A stretch of 64,000 nucleotides of DNA, from contig NZ_CP108053.1 in the NCBI RefSeq assembly GCF_036173105.1, positions 8,184,001-8,248,000 of the forward strand, in the 5' to 3' direction. This document shows positions 24,014 to 31,996 of the stretch, piece after piece. The stretch comes from Streptomyces sp. NBC_00287 (GTDB lineage Bacteria > Actinomycetota > Actinomycetes > Streptomycetales > Streptomycetaceae). Each line of letters starts with the position of its first letter. The first letter of the stretch is position 1. The notes beneath the pieces are model-generated. The model saw nothing but the letters and a program-made list of their open reading frames with translations. It was not told the origin of the DNA and made no database searches. Both the position numbers and the translations under genes were made by a program.

Positions 24014-26233
24014 TCAGCTCAGGGACGCCAGCGTCTCGTTCCAGGTGGCCGACGGGCGCATGACCGCCGCCGCCTTCGCCGGGTCCGGCTGGTAGTAGCC
24101 GCCGATCTCGGCCGGGGAACCCTGCACCGCGTTCAGCTCCTCGACGATCTTCTGCTCGTTCGTCGAGAGCGTCTCGGCGAGCGGGGCGAAGGCCTTCGCC
24201 AGCTCCGCGTCGTCGGTCTGCTTGGCCAGCTCCTGCGCCCAGTACAGGGACAGGTAGAAGTGGCTGCCGCGGTTGTCGATACCGCCGACGCGACGGGTCG
24301 GGGACTTGTCCTCGTTGAGGAAGGTCGCCGTGGCGCGGTCGAGGGTGTCGGCGAGGACCTGGGCCCGGGCGTTGCCCGTGGTCTTCGCCAGCTGCTCGAA
24401 GGAGGGGACCAGGGCGAAGAACTCGCCGAGCGAGTCCCAGCGCAGGTAGTTCTCCTTGACGAGCTGCTGGACGTGCTTCGGTGCGGAGCCGCCGGCGCCC
24501 GTCTCGAACAGACCGCCGCCCGCCATCAGCGGGACGACCGACAGCATCTTGGCGCTGGTGCCCAGCTCCAGGATGGGGAAGAGGTCGGTGAGGTAGTCGC
24601 GCAGGACGTTGCCCGTCACCGAGATCGTGTTCTCGCCGCGGCGGATGCGCTCCACCGACAGCTTGGTGGCCTCGACCGGAGCCAGGATGCGGATGTCCAG
24701 GCCCTCGGTGTCGTGCTCCGGCAGGTACGCCTTGACCTTGGCGATCAGGTTGGCGTCGTGCGCGCGGGTCTCGTCCAGCCAGAAGACGGCCGGGTCGCCG
24801 GTGGCACGGGCCCGGGTGACGGCCAGCTTCACCCAGTCCTTGATCGGCGCGTCCTTGGTCTGGCAGGCGCGGAAGATGTCGCCCGCGGAGACCGTCTGCT
24901 CGATGACCACGTCACCGTTCTGGTCGACCAGGCGGACCGTACCCGTCACCGGGATCTCGAAGGTCTTGTCGTGGGAGCCGTACTCCTCGGCCTTCTGCGC
25001 CATGAGGCCGACGTTCGGGACCGAGCCCATGGTCGACGGGTCGTAGGCGCCGTTGGCGCGGCAGTCGTCGATCGCGACCTGGTAGACGCCGGCGTAGGAC
25101 GAGTCCGGCAGCACCGCGAGGGTGTCGGCCTCCTGGCCGTCCGGGCCCCACATGTGGCCGGAGGTGCGGATCATGGCCGGCATGGAGGCGTCGACGATGA
25201 CGTCGGACGGCACATGCAGGTTGGTGATGCCCTTGTCGGAGTCGACCATCGCGAGGGCCGGGCCCTCGGCCAGCTCGGCGTCGAAGGAGGCCTTGATCTC
25301 GGCGCCCTCGGGCAGGCCCGCCAGACCCTTGTAGATACCGCCCAGACCGTCGTTCGGGGTCAGACCGGCGGCGGCGAGCTGCTCGCCGTACCGAGCGAAC
25401 GTCTTCGGGAAGAAGGCGCGTACGACATGGCCGAAGATGATCGGGTCGGAGACCTTCATCATCGTGGCCTTGAGGTGCACGGAGAACAGCACGCCCTCGG
25501 CCTTGGCCCTGGCGACCTGCGCGGTCAGGAACTCGCGCAGCGCGGCGACGCGCATCACGGAGGCGTCGACGACCTCACCCGCGAGGACCGGCACCGACTC
25601 ACGCAGCACGGTGGTGGAACCGTCGTCGCCCTTGAGTTCGATCCGCAGCGAACCGGCCTCGGAGATCACGGCCGACTTCTCGGTGGAGCGGAAGTCGTCC
25701 ACGCCCATCGTCGCCACGTTCGTCTTGGACTCGGAGGTCCAGGCGCCCATGCGGTGCGGGTGGGTCTTGGCGTAGTTCTTGACCGAGGCGGGGGCGCGGC
25801 GGTCGGAGTTGCCCTCACGCAGGACGGGGTTCACGGCGGAACCCTTGATCTTGTCGTAGCGGGCCTGGATCTCCCGCTCCTCGTCGCTCTTCGGGTCGTC
25901 CGGGTAGTTCGGCAGCGCGTAGCCCTGGCCCTGGAGCTCGGCGATGGCCGCCTTCAGCTGCGGGATCGACGCCGAGATGTTCGGCAGCTTGATGATGTTG
26001 GCCTCGGGCGTCTTCGCGAGCTCACCGAGCTCGGCGAGGGCGTCCGGGATGCGCTGGTCCTCGGTCAGGTACTCCGGGAACACCGCGATGATGCGGCCGG
26101 CCAGCGAGATGTCCCGCGTCTGCACGGCGACACCCGCCTGCGAGGCGTATGCCTGGACCACCGGCAGGAAGGAATACGTCGCCAGGGCCGGGGCCTCGTC
26201 AGTGTGCGTATAGATGATGGTCGAGTCAGTCAC
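24014..26233 (-). CDS. icd: NADP-dependent isocitrate dehydrogenase, monomeric type
   Basis: A 739-residue enzyme, the normal length of the monomeric IDH-II family (about 740). Family segments include TDEAPALATYSFLPVV at the N-terminus, IKLPNISASIPQLKAAIAEL, GSAVNPVLREGNSDRRAP, MGVDDFRSTEKS, MVDSDKGITNLHVPSDVIVD, VFWLDETRAHD and NRGSHFYLSLYWAQELA. It oxidises isocitrate to 2-oxoglutarate with NADP in the TCA cycle. The GTG at 26231-26233 is chosen because GGAG precedes it at proper spacing and the protein then begins MTDSTIIYTHTD. An inverted-repeat element upstream (26264-26287) may regulate it. Confidence 0.97.
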   Translation of the reverse strand: MTDSTIIYTHTDEAPALATYSFLPVVQAYASQAGVAVQTRDISLAGRIIAVFPEYLTEDQRIPDALAELGELAKTPEANIIKLPNISASIPQLKAAIAELQGQGYALPNYPDDPKSDEEREIQARYDKIKGSAVNPVLREGNSDRRAPASVKNYAKTHPHRMGAWTSESKTNVATMGVDDFRSTEKSAVISEAGSLRIELKGDDGSTTVLRESVPVLAGEVVDASVMRVAALREFLTAQVARAKAEGVLFSVHLKATMMKVSDPIIFGHVVRAFFPKTFARYGEQLAAAGLTPNDGLGGIYKGLAGLPEGAEIKASFDAELAEGPALAMVDSDKGITNLHVPSDVIVDASMPAMIRTSGHMWGPDGQEADTLAVLPDSSYAGVYQVAIDDCRANGAYDPSTMGSVPNVGLMAQKAEEYGSHDKTFEIPVTGTVRLVDQNGDVVIEQTVSAGDIFRACQTKDAPIKDWVKLAVTRARATGDPAVFWLDETRAHDANLIAKVKAYLPEHDTEGLDIRILAPVEATKLSVERIRRGENTISVTGNVLRDYLTDLFPILELGTSAKMLSVVPLMAGGGLFETGAGGSAPKHVQQLVKENYLRWDSLGEFFALVPSFEQLAKTTGNARAQVLADTLDRATATFLNEDKSPTRRVGGIDNRGSHFYLSLYWAQELAKQTDDAELAKAFAPLAETLSTNEQKIVEELNAVQGSPAEIGGYYQPDPAKAAAVMRPSATWNETLASLS

Positions 26234-26263
26234 CGGGTGCTCCGCTCCACGTCTGCAACATTG

Positions 26264-26287
26264 CTCGACATCAAGATATCTCGTGAT
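26264..26287 (-). promoter_or_regulatory. A/T-rich inverted repeats upstream of icd
   Basis: Two overlapping imperfect dyads stand out in this G/C-rich region: CTCGACATCAAG (26264-26275) and ATCAAGATATCTCGTGAT (26270-26287, 14 of 18 positions symmetric around GATATC). They lie 31-54 bases before the icd start codon, in promoter position. They look like a repressor site; the regulator is not known to me. Confidence 0.4.
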
Positions 26288-26472
26288 CGCCCCCGACTCG
26301 ACAGGGGTCCGCACACGGGCGGGCCGGGGGTCCGCACAGCGGCGGGACGGGTGGGACAGAAGTTTCGGGCGGAAGTGCAACCTCCACGCCCGCTCCGGCG
26401 GTCATGCAGGTGGATCACTCATCCCAGGCGATGGCCGGACCTGACCAGCCGGCCGCCGAGCGAAAGCAGACC

Positions 26473-28008
26473 ATGAGATATCGCACCAGAGTGACAGCCC
26501 CGGCCGCCCTGATAGGCACCGCGGCGGCCCTGACCGTGGCACCTTCGGCCCACGCCGCTCCGGGGAAGAGCGGCACACCGGGCCCCGAGACCCTCGGCGA
26601 CCCCGTCTACCCCGCCCTCGGGAACGACGGCTACCGCGTCTCGGCGTACCACCTCGATTTCTCCTACGACGCGACGACGCAGCTCGTCGACGCCACCGCG
26701 ACCCTGCGGATCCGCACCACCCAGGCGCTGACGCGGTTCTCTCTGGACGCCCTCGGCCTGGACATCCGCGCCGTCCGCGTCGGCGGCCGCGCCGCGACCT
26801 TCGAGCAGGCCGGCGAGAAGCTGCGCATCACACCGGCCGTCACCCTGCCGAACAAGGCCGGCGTCACCGTCTGCGTGGAGTACTCCGCCGACCCGCGCCG
26901 GGCCCTGGCACACACCGGCTGGGTGCCCACCCCGGACGGTTTCGCGGTGGCCTGCCAGCCGGACTCCGCGCACACCGTCTTCCCCTGCAACGACCACCCG
27001 GTTGACAAGGCCGACTTCACCTTCCGGCTCACCGTCCCCACCGGGCTGCGCGGCGTCGCGAGCGGGCAGCTCGTGCGCACCGAGACCCTCGCCGGCGGCC
27101 GGACCGCGTACACCTACCGCTCCCGCTCGCCGATCGCCACGGAGGTCGTGCAGATCACCGTCGGCGACTACGTCATCAAGGACCGGCAGGGCCCGCACGG
27201 GCTGCCGCTCCGGGATGTCGTGCCGACCGCGCGGGCCGCCGCGCTGGAGCCCGCGCTCGCGCTCACCCCGGCCCTCGTCGAATGGGTCGAGCGGCGGCTC
27301 GGCGCCTACCCCTTCGAGACGTACGGCCTGCTGCCGTGCAACTCCGATCTCGCGGAGCCCTTCGGCTTCACCGGCCTGGAGACCCAGACGCTCACCATTT
27401 ACCGGCCGAAGTACCTCCTCCAGGAGGAGTCGAAGATCGGCTCGCACATGATGCACGAGCTGGTCCACTCCTACTTCGGCAACAGCGTCAGCCCCGCCAC
27501 CTGGGCCGACCTCTGGCTGAACGAGGGCCACGCCGACTTCTACGGGCTGCTCTACCGCTACGAGCGCGGCTGGCCCGACTCGATCGGCCTGACCTCCATG
27601 GAAGCGCGGATGAAGGACACCTACGCCAAGGGCGACCAGTGGCGCAGCACGTCCGGTCCGGTGGCCGCGCCGAACGCCGTCAACCTCTTCGACTCCCAGC
27701 GCTACCTGGGCGGCGTCCTCGTCCTGTACGCCCTGCGGCAGGCCGTCGGCGAGGACGCCTTCACGGCGCTCGAGCGCGCCTTCCTGGAGCGGTACCGCGA
27801 CTCGTCGGCGACGACGGAGGACTACATCGCCGTCGCCTCCGAGGTGTCGGGGCAGGACCTGTCGGGCTTCCTGCGGGACTGGCTCTACGGCACGAAGACC
27901 CCGCGGATGCCCGGTCACCCGGACTGGACGGTGAACCCGGTGATGTCGTCGCCGAAGGCCGGACCGCGCAGGCGGGACGGCCACCACGACAACTCGGCGA
28001 CCCTCTAG
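26473..28008 (+). CDS. Secreted M1-family (gluzincin) metallopeptidase
   Basis: A 511-residue exported zinc peptidase. The signal peptide runs through VAPSAHAAPG. The N-terminal beta domain (LDFSYDATTQLVDATATLRI) precedes the catalytic domain with HELVHSYFG (HExxH) and the third zinc ligand in WLNEGHADFYG 18 residues on. In place of the GAMEN exopeptidase loop it has GFTGLETQT, keeping the Glu. The protein is short, lacking the C-terminal helical superdomain of full aminopeptidases N, like other compact actinobacterial M1 members. It probably removes N-terminal residues from peptides outside the cell. It is divergent from icd and convergent to the mscS gene. Confidence 0.9.
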   Translation: MRYRTRVTAPAALIGTAAALTVAPSAHAAPGKSGTPGPETLGDPVYPALGNDGYRVSAYHLDFSYDATTQLVDATATLRIRTTQALTRFSLDALGLDIRAVRVGGRAATFEQAGEKLRITPAVTLPNKAGVTVCVEYSADPRRALAHTGWVPTPDGFAVACQPDSAHTVFPCNDHPVDKADFTFRLTVPTGLRGVASGQLVRTETLAGGRTAYTYRSRSPIATEVVQITVGDYVIKDRQGPHGLPLRDVVPTARAAALEPALALTPALVEWVERRLGAYPFETYGLLPCNSDLAEPFGFTGLETQTLTIYRPKYLLQEESKIGSHMMHELVHSYFGNSVSPATWADLWLNEGHADFYGLLYRYERGWPDSIGLTSMEARMKDTYAKGDQWRSTSGPVAAPNAVNLFDSQRYLGGVLVLYALRQAVGEDAFTALERAFLERYRDSSATTEDYIAVASEVSGQDLSGFLRDWLYGTKTPRMPGHPDWTVNPVMSSPKAGPRRRDGHHDNSATL

Positions 28009-28012
28009 GACG

Positions 28013-29110
28013 TCAGTCGAGCCGGGCGGAGGGGAGTTCGCCCGGCTCGTTCTCCGGGCCGCGCTGCTGCGGAATCGCCACCGAGCCCTGCTGGAGCGCC
28101 ACCGTCCGCGCGGGCGCCGGGATGCGGATGCCCTCCCGGCGGTAGCGCTTGTGCAGGCGCTTGATGAACTCGTGCTTGATCCGGTACTGGTCGCTGAACT
28201 CGCCGACGCCCAGGATGACGGTGAAGCCGATCCGGGAGTCGCCGAAGGTGTGGAAGCGGATGATCGGCTCGTGGTCCGGGAGGGCGCCCTCGACCTCCGT
28301 CATCACCTCGGCGATGACCTCGTTGGTCACCCGCTCGACCTGCTCCAGGTCGCTGTCGTAGGCGACCCCGGCCTGGAGCAGGATCGTCAACTCCTGCTCC
28401 GGGCGCATGAAGTTGGTCATGTTCGTCTTCGCGAGCTCCCCGTTGGGGATCACGACCAGGTTGTTGGACAGGTTACGGACCGTCGTCTGGCGCCAGTTGA
28501 TGTCCTCGACGTAGCCCTCCTCACCACTGCTCAGCCGGATGTAGTCACCGGGCTGGACGGTCTTGGAGGCGAGGATGTGGATGCCCGCGAAGAGGTTGGC
28601 GAGCGTGTCCTGCAGGGCGAGCGCGACCGCGAGGCCGCCGACGCCCAGGGCGGTGAGCAGGGGCGCTATGGAGATGCCCAGGGTCTGGAGCACCACCAGG
28701 AAGCCGATGGCCAGGACCAGGATCCGGGTGATGTTGACGAAGATCGTGGCCGATCCGGCGACACCGGGCCGGGACTGGGTGACCGTCCGCATCACCCCGG
28801 CGATCCCGCGGGCCACCGCCAGCGTCACCACGAAGATGAGCAGCACGGTCAGGATCTGATTGACGTTGTGCTGAACCGTCTTCGTCAGCGGCAGCGCCGC
28901 CCCCGCGGAGGCCGCACCACCGAGGAACGCCGCCCACGGCACCACGGTCCGCAGCGTGTCCACGATGAGATCGTCGCCGCTCCAGCGCGTCCGGTCGGCA
29001 TGCTTGCCCAGCCAGCGCAGCAGCATCCGGAGCAGAAACGCCGCCAACAGGCCGGCGGCCACGGCGATTCCGGCGATGACCAGGTCGTCCATGGTGAGAT
29101 CCCGCTTCAC
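28013..29110 (-). CDS. Mechanosensitive ion channel, MscS family
   Basis: The 365-residue membrane protein has about four helices (VIAGIAVAAGLLAAFLLRML; WAAFLGGAASAGAALPL; ILTVLLIFVVTLAVARGI; ILVLAIGFLVVLQTLGI) and the pore helix LTALGVGGLAVALALQDTLA. The beta domain follows (GDYIRLSSGEEGYVEDINWR, NNLVVIPNGELAKTNMTNF), then a soluble C-terminal alpha/beta part. It should open under membrane tension to release solutes on osmotic downshift. The GTG at 29110 follows a strong GGAGGT. The end of the gene overlaps a hairpin shared with the convergent peptidase gene. Confidence 0.95.
   Translation of the reverse strand: MKRDLTMDDLVIAGIAVAAGLLAAFLLRMLLRWLGKHADRTRWSGDDLIVDTLRTVVPWAAFLGGAASAGAALPLTKTVQHNVNQILTVLLIFVVTLAVARGIAGVMRTVTQSRPGVAGSATIFVNITRILVLAIGFLVVLQTLGISIAPLLTALGVGGLAVALALQDTLANLFAGIHILASKTVQPGDYIRLSSGEEGYVEDINWRQTTVRNLSNNLVVIPNGELAKTNMTNFMRPEQELTILLQAGVAYDSDLEQVERVTNEVIAEVMTEVEGALPDHEPIIRFHTFGDSRIGFTVILGVGEFSDQYRIKHEFIKRLHKRYRREGIRIPAPARTVALQQGSVAIPQQRGPENEPGELPSARLD
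28018..28049. terminator. Bidirectional hairpin between M1 peptidase and mscS genes
   Basis: A perfect 11-bp inverted repeat (28018-28028 and 28039-28049) with a 10-base loop begins 9 bases after the rightward peptidase stop and lies within the last codons of the leftward channel gene. It can end transcription from both directions. Confidence 0.7.
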
Positions 29111-29364
29111 CGGTCACCTCCGGGGTGGGTAGCGGCGGCGAAATACTCCGCCGACGACCGGATGTGAAGTTTCGTCACGTTGTCACCTGCTCGAATTCCG
29201 GGCTGCACAGTCGCACGCCGAACGGGCGCGACGGCTCATCCTGCCGTATCCCGCACAGCAGTTCGTACCAGGTGCGGGGTCTTCGGCCGCCGGCGCCGGA
29301 GGTGGGTGCTGAATCTGGCGGAGCGCGGACAGGGAACGGCCGTGCGCCCGCGTGCGCCCTGGTC

Positions 29365-30129
29365 CTACAGGTCCCCGAAGGCCCCGTGCCGCCCCGCCCC
29401 CGCAGCGAACCGCGCCGCCCCCTCCAGGCTCTCCGCCAACACCCCGACTCCGTGCCGGAGTTCCGACCGCAACGCGGCCGTCTCGTCCAGGCCCTCCTGG
29501 TCAAGCACCGACGCCCGGTCCGCGCGCAAGCAGGACTGCGGGAAGCGGGCGATCTCGGCGGCCAGCGCCTCGGCCTCCGCGCGGGACGTGCCCGTGGGGA
29601 CCACCCGATTGACCAACCCCATCCCGTACGCCTCCGGCGCCGCCACCGGCCGTCCCGTCAGGATCATGTCCAGCGCGCGGCTCGTGCCGATCAGCCGGGG
29701 CAGCCGTACCGTTCCGCCGTCGATCAGCGGGACGCCCCAGCGGCGGCAGAACACGCCGAAGACGGCGTCCTCCTCGGCGACCCGCAGATCGCACCAGAGG
29801 GCCAGCTCCAGGCCTCCGGCCACGGCGTGCCCGGCGACCGCCGCGATCACCGGCTTGGACAGCCGCATCCGGGTCGGGCCCATCGGGCCGTCGCCGTCCT
29901 CCGTGACCTGGTTGCTCCGTTCGGTGCCGAGCGCCTTGAGGTCCGCGCCCGCGCAGAACGTCCCGCCCTCACCCCACAGCACCGCCACCCGCGCCTCCTC
30001 GTCCGCCTCGAACTGGCGGAAGGCGTCGGCCAGTTCGTGGGCGGTCGGTCCGTCGACGGCGTTGCGGGCCTCGGGGCGGGACAGGACGACCGTGGTGACG
30101 GGGCCTTGGCGTTCGACGCGGACGGGCAT
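29365..30129 (-). CDS. Enoyl-CoA hydratase/isomerase (crotonase) family protein
   Basis: The 254-residue crotonase-fold protein has VLSRPEARNAVDG, the oxyanion-hole segment GGTFCAGADLKAL, and VAGHAVAGGLELALWCDLRV, followed by GVFCRRWGVPLIDGGTVRLP. One acidic position of canonical hydratases (Glu at GGCE in the second motif) is here GGLE, and the second Glu seems replaced by the DGG loop, so the reaction may differ from hydration. ATG 30129 follows AAGGGGATT. It is divergent from the SDR gene with 43 bases between start codons. No fatty-acid operon surrounds it. Confidence 0.88.
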   Translation of the reverse strand: MPVRVERQGPVTTVVLSRPEARNAVDGPTAHELADAFRQFEADEEARVAVLWGEGGTFCAGADLKALGTERSNQVTEDGDGPMGPTRMRLSKPVIAAVAGHAVAGGLELALWCDLRVAEEDAVFGVFCRRWGVPLIDGGTVRLPRLIGTSRALDMILTGRPVAAPEAYGMGLVNRVVPTGTSRAEAEALAAEIARFPQSCLRADRASVLDQEGLDETAALRSELRHGVGVLAESLEGAARFAAGAGRHGAFGDL

Positions 30130-30172
30130 GGTGGAATCCCCTTCGGTTAGGCGACGACCAGGGGAGTGTTCC

Positions 30173-30883
30173 ATGGCGGTACGGGGTACGGGCGAGCCCG
30201 TCGCGGTGGTGACCGGTGGCAACCGCGGCATCGGGCTCGAAGTCGTCCGGCAGCTCGCGGAGCGCGGATACCGGGTCGTCCTCGGGGCGCGGGACGAGGC
30301 CAAGGGGCGGGCCGCGGCCGCGCGGGTCGATCCCGGCGGGGAGCGGGTGAGCGCCGTACGGCTCGATGTCTCCGACGACGCGAGCGTCACCGCCATGGCC
30401 GCCTGGGTGACCGAGCGCCTCGGCCGTACCGATGTCGTCGTCAACAACGCCGCGATCCTCTACGACACCTGGGCACGGGCCCGCTCCGCCGACCTCGACG
30501 AGGTGCAGCGGGCCCTGGACACCAACCTTTTCGGCGCCTGGCGGGTCACCCAGGCCCTGCTCCCGCTGCTGGAGCGCAGCCCGCATCCCCGCGTGGTCAA
30601 CGTCAGCAGCGAGGAGGGCTCGCTCGCCGGGATGCGCGGCGGCACCCCCGCGTACAGCGTCTCCAAGGCCGCGCTGAACGCCCTCACGCGGCTGCTTGCC
30701 GGTGAACTCGGGCCTCAGCGGGTGCTGGTGAACGCCGTCTGCCCAGGTTGGACCGACACCGATATGGGCCGCGGCGGGCGTCCGGTGCCCGAGGGGGCCG
30801 CCGGAGTCGTATGGGCGGCCACGCTGCCGGACGACGGACCGACCGGCGGATTCTTCCGCGACGGCAGGCCGGTCCCTTGGTGA
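30173..30883 (+). CDS. Short-chain dehydrogenase/reductase, carbonyl-reductase-like
   Basis: A 236-residue classical SDR. It has the NADP-binding TGGNRGIG, the Arg of GARDEAKGR favouring NADPH, NNAA (VVVNNAAIL), the catalytic Ser in VNVSSEEGSL, and YSVSK. CPGWTDTDMGRG near the C-terminus is typical of the plant/animal carbonyl-reductase-like subgroup that reduces aldehydes and ketones. ATG 30173 (MAVRGTGEPVAVVTGG) is the most upstream sensible start. The substrate is unknown. Confidence 0.9.
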   Translation: MAVRGTGEPVAVVTGGNRGIGLEVVRQLAERGYRVVLGARDEAKGRAAAARVDPGGERVSAVRLDVSDDASVTAMAAWVTERLGRTDVVVNNAAILYDTWARARSADLDEVQRALDTNLFGAWRVTQALLPLLERSPHPRVVNVSSEEGSLAGMRGGTPAYSVSKAALNALTRLLAGELGPQRVLVNAVCPGWTDTDMGRGGRPVPEGAAGVVWAATLPDDGPTGGFFRDGRPVPW

Positions 30884-30886
30884 GCC

Positions 30887-31933
30887 TCAGATCACCTTCC
30901 AGCGCACCAGCGCCCCCAGCGTCAACGCGCCGGGCAGGATCGGCAGCCACACCGTGATGATCCGGTACGCCAGCACCACCGCCGTCGCCACGGCCGCCGA
31001 CCCGCCCGCCGCCACCAGCGCCACGATCAGCGCCGCCTCGACCGAGCCGAGACCGCCCGGGGTGGGGATCAGCGCGACCGCGACCGTCGCGGCGAGGTAG
31101 GCGACCGCCATGTGCAGGGGCGGCACGTCGAGGCCGAGCGCCTCGCCCACCGCGACCAGTCCGGCCGCCTGGAGGGCGGGGAACGCGAACGCGCCGCCCC
31201 ACAGCGCCAGCGCCCGGGACGCGCGCGTGTGCACCGAGCGGGCCTCGCCGAGCGCGGTGCGCAGGAAGGAGAGCACGGTCGTGCGCACCCGGCGGATCAG
31301 CGCCAGGACGCCGGCTGTCACGAACAGGACCGCCGCCACTCCCAGCAGCAGCGGGCCCACCGCCCCCTCCGGCAGCAGGCTGCTGAGCCGTAGCGCGTCG
31401 GGGAACGCCAGGAGCAGCGCCGCCAGCAGGGCCACCCGGCCTATGGACTCGGCGAGGAGATAGAGCGCGATGGCCGCCGAGGAGCGGGCGAGCGGCAGCC
31501 CGCACACCGTCATGAACCGCAGATTGACCGCGCTGGCGCCCAGCCCCGTCGGCAGCAGATGGTTGGCGGCGCCCGCCGCGAACTGCGTGGCGAGCAGCCG
31601 GGCCGAGGGCAGCCGTTCGACCACGGCACCCTGCCGGGAGCAGGCCGCGGCCACCCACGTCAGACAGGTGGCGCCGGCCGCCGCCAGCAGCCAGGGCCAC
31701 TCGGCGGTGCCCAGATGCGCGAAGCCCTCGGCGAGCACGGCGCGGTGCTGCACCGCCACCACCGCGACCAGCACGAGCGGAAGCAGACACAGGATCTGCC
31801 GGACGGGGACGCGTCGGGGGCGTCGTCCCTTGGGCGGGGCGGGGAGTTGAACGGCTGTCACACTCGGAGAGGTTTTCCGCGCCGCGCCAACTGCGGGTTG
31901 CGGAATCAGGGCTTCCGGCTTACGTCCGGTCAT
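30887..31933 (-). CDS. Lysylphosphatidylglycerol synthase-like (UPF0104/AglD-type) membrane protein
   Basis: A 348-residue protein with seven or eight hydrophobic helices and the family's LLPTGLGASAVNLRFM and AVALIPTPGGLGSVEAALI motifs. It corresponds to the membrane (flippase-like) half of MprF without the C-terminal aminoacyltransferase. Many actinobacterial members are of unknown role; some act in glycolipid transfer. The N-terminal ~45 residues are basic and proline-rich. The convergent SDR stop is only three bases away. The start at ATG 31933 is close to the divergent ABC exporter promoter. Confidence 0.85.
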   Translation of the reverse strand: MTGRKPEALIPQPAVGAARKTSPSVTAVQLPAPPKGRRPRRVPVRQILCLLPLVLVAVVAVQHRAVLAEGFAHLGTAEWPWLLAAAGATCLTWVAAACSRQGAVVERLPSARLLATQFAAGAANHLLPTGLGASAVNLRFMTVCGLPLARSSAAIALYLLAESIGRVALLAALLLAFPDALRLSSLLPEGAVGPLLLGVAAVLFVTAGVLALIRRVRTTVLSFLRTALGEARSVHTRASRALALWGGAFAFPALQAAGLVAVGEALGLDVPPLHMAVAYLAATVAVALIPTPGGLGSVEAALIVALVAAGGSAAVATAVVLAYRIITVWLPILPGALTLGALVRWKVI

Positions 31934-31958
31934 CGGGACCCTCGGTCCGGCCGGTGTG

Positions 31959-31989
31959 TTGACCTCAATAAAGCTTGAGGTTCTACGTT
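31959..31989 (+). promoter_or_regulatory. SoxR/MerR-type promoter: inverted repeat in a 19-bp spacer
   Basis: The -35 TTGACC (31959-31964) and -10 TACGTT (31984-31989) are 19 bp apart, the over-long spacing typical of MerR-family control. Between them lies the 20-bp dyad ACCTCAA-N6-TTGAGGT (31962-31981), whose arms are identical to those of the SoxR box. Transcription would start at about 31996-31997, on or next to the ATG, so the mRNA is probably leaderless. Control by SoxR itself, rather than another MerR relative, is inferred. Confidence 0.7.
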
Positions 31990-31996
31990 CTCTCCC

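Noticed and set aside
23774..26476. 900-codon rightward open frame
   Set aside because: Antisense to icd; composition (repeated Arg/Gly/Val/Leu) is typical of a shadow frame.
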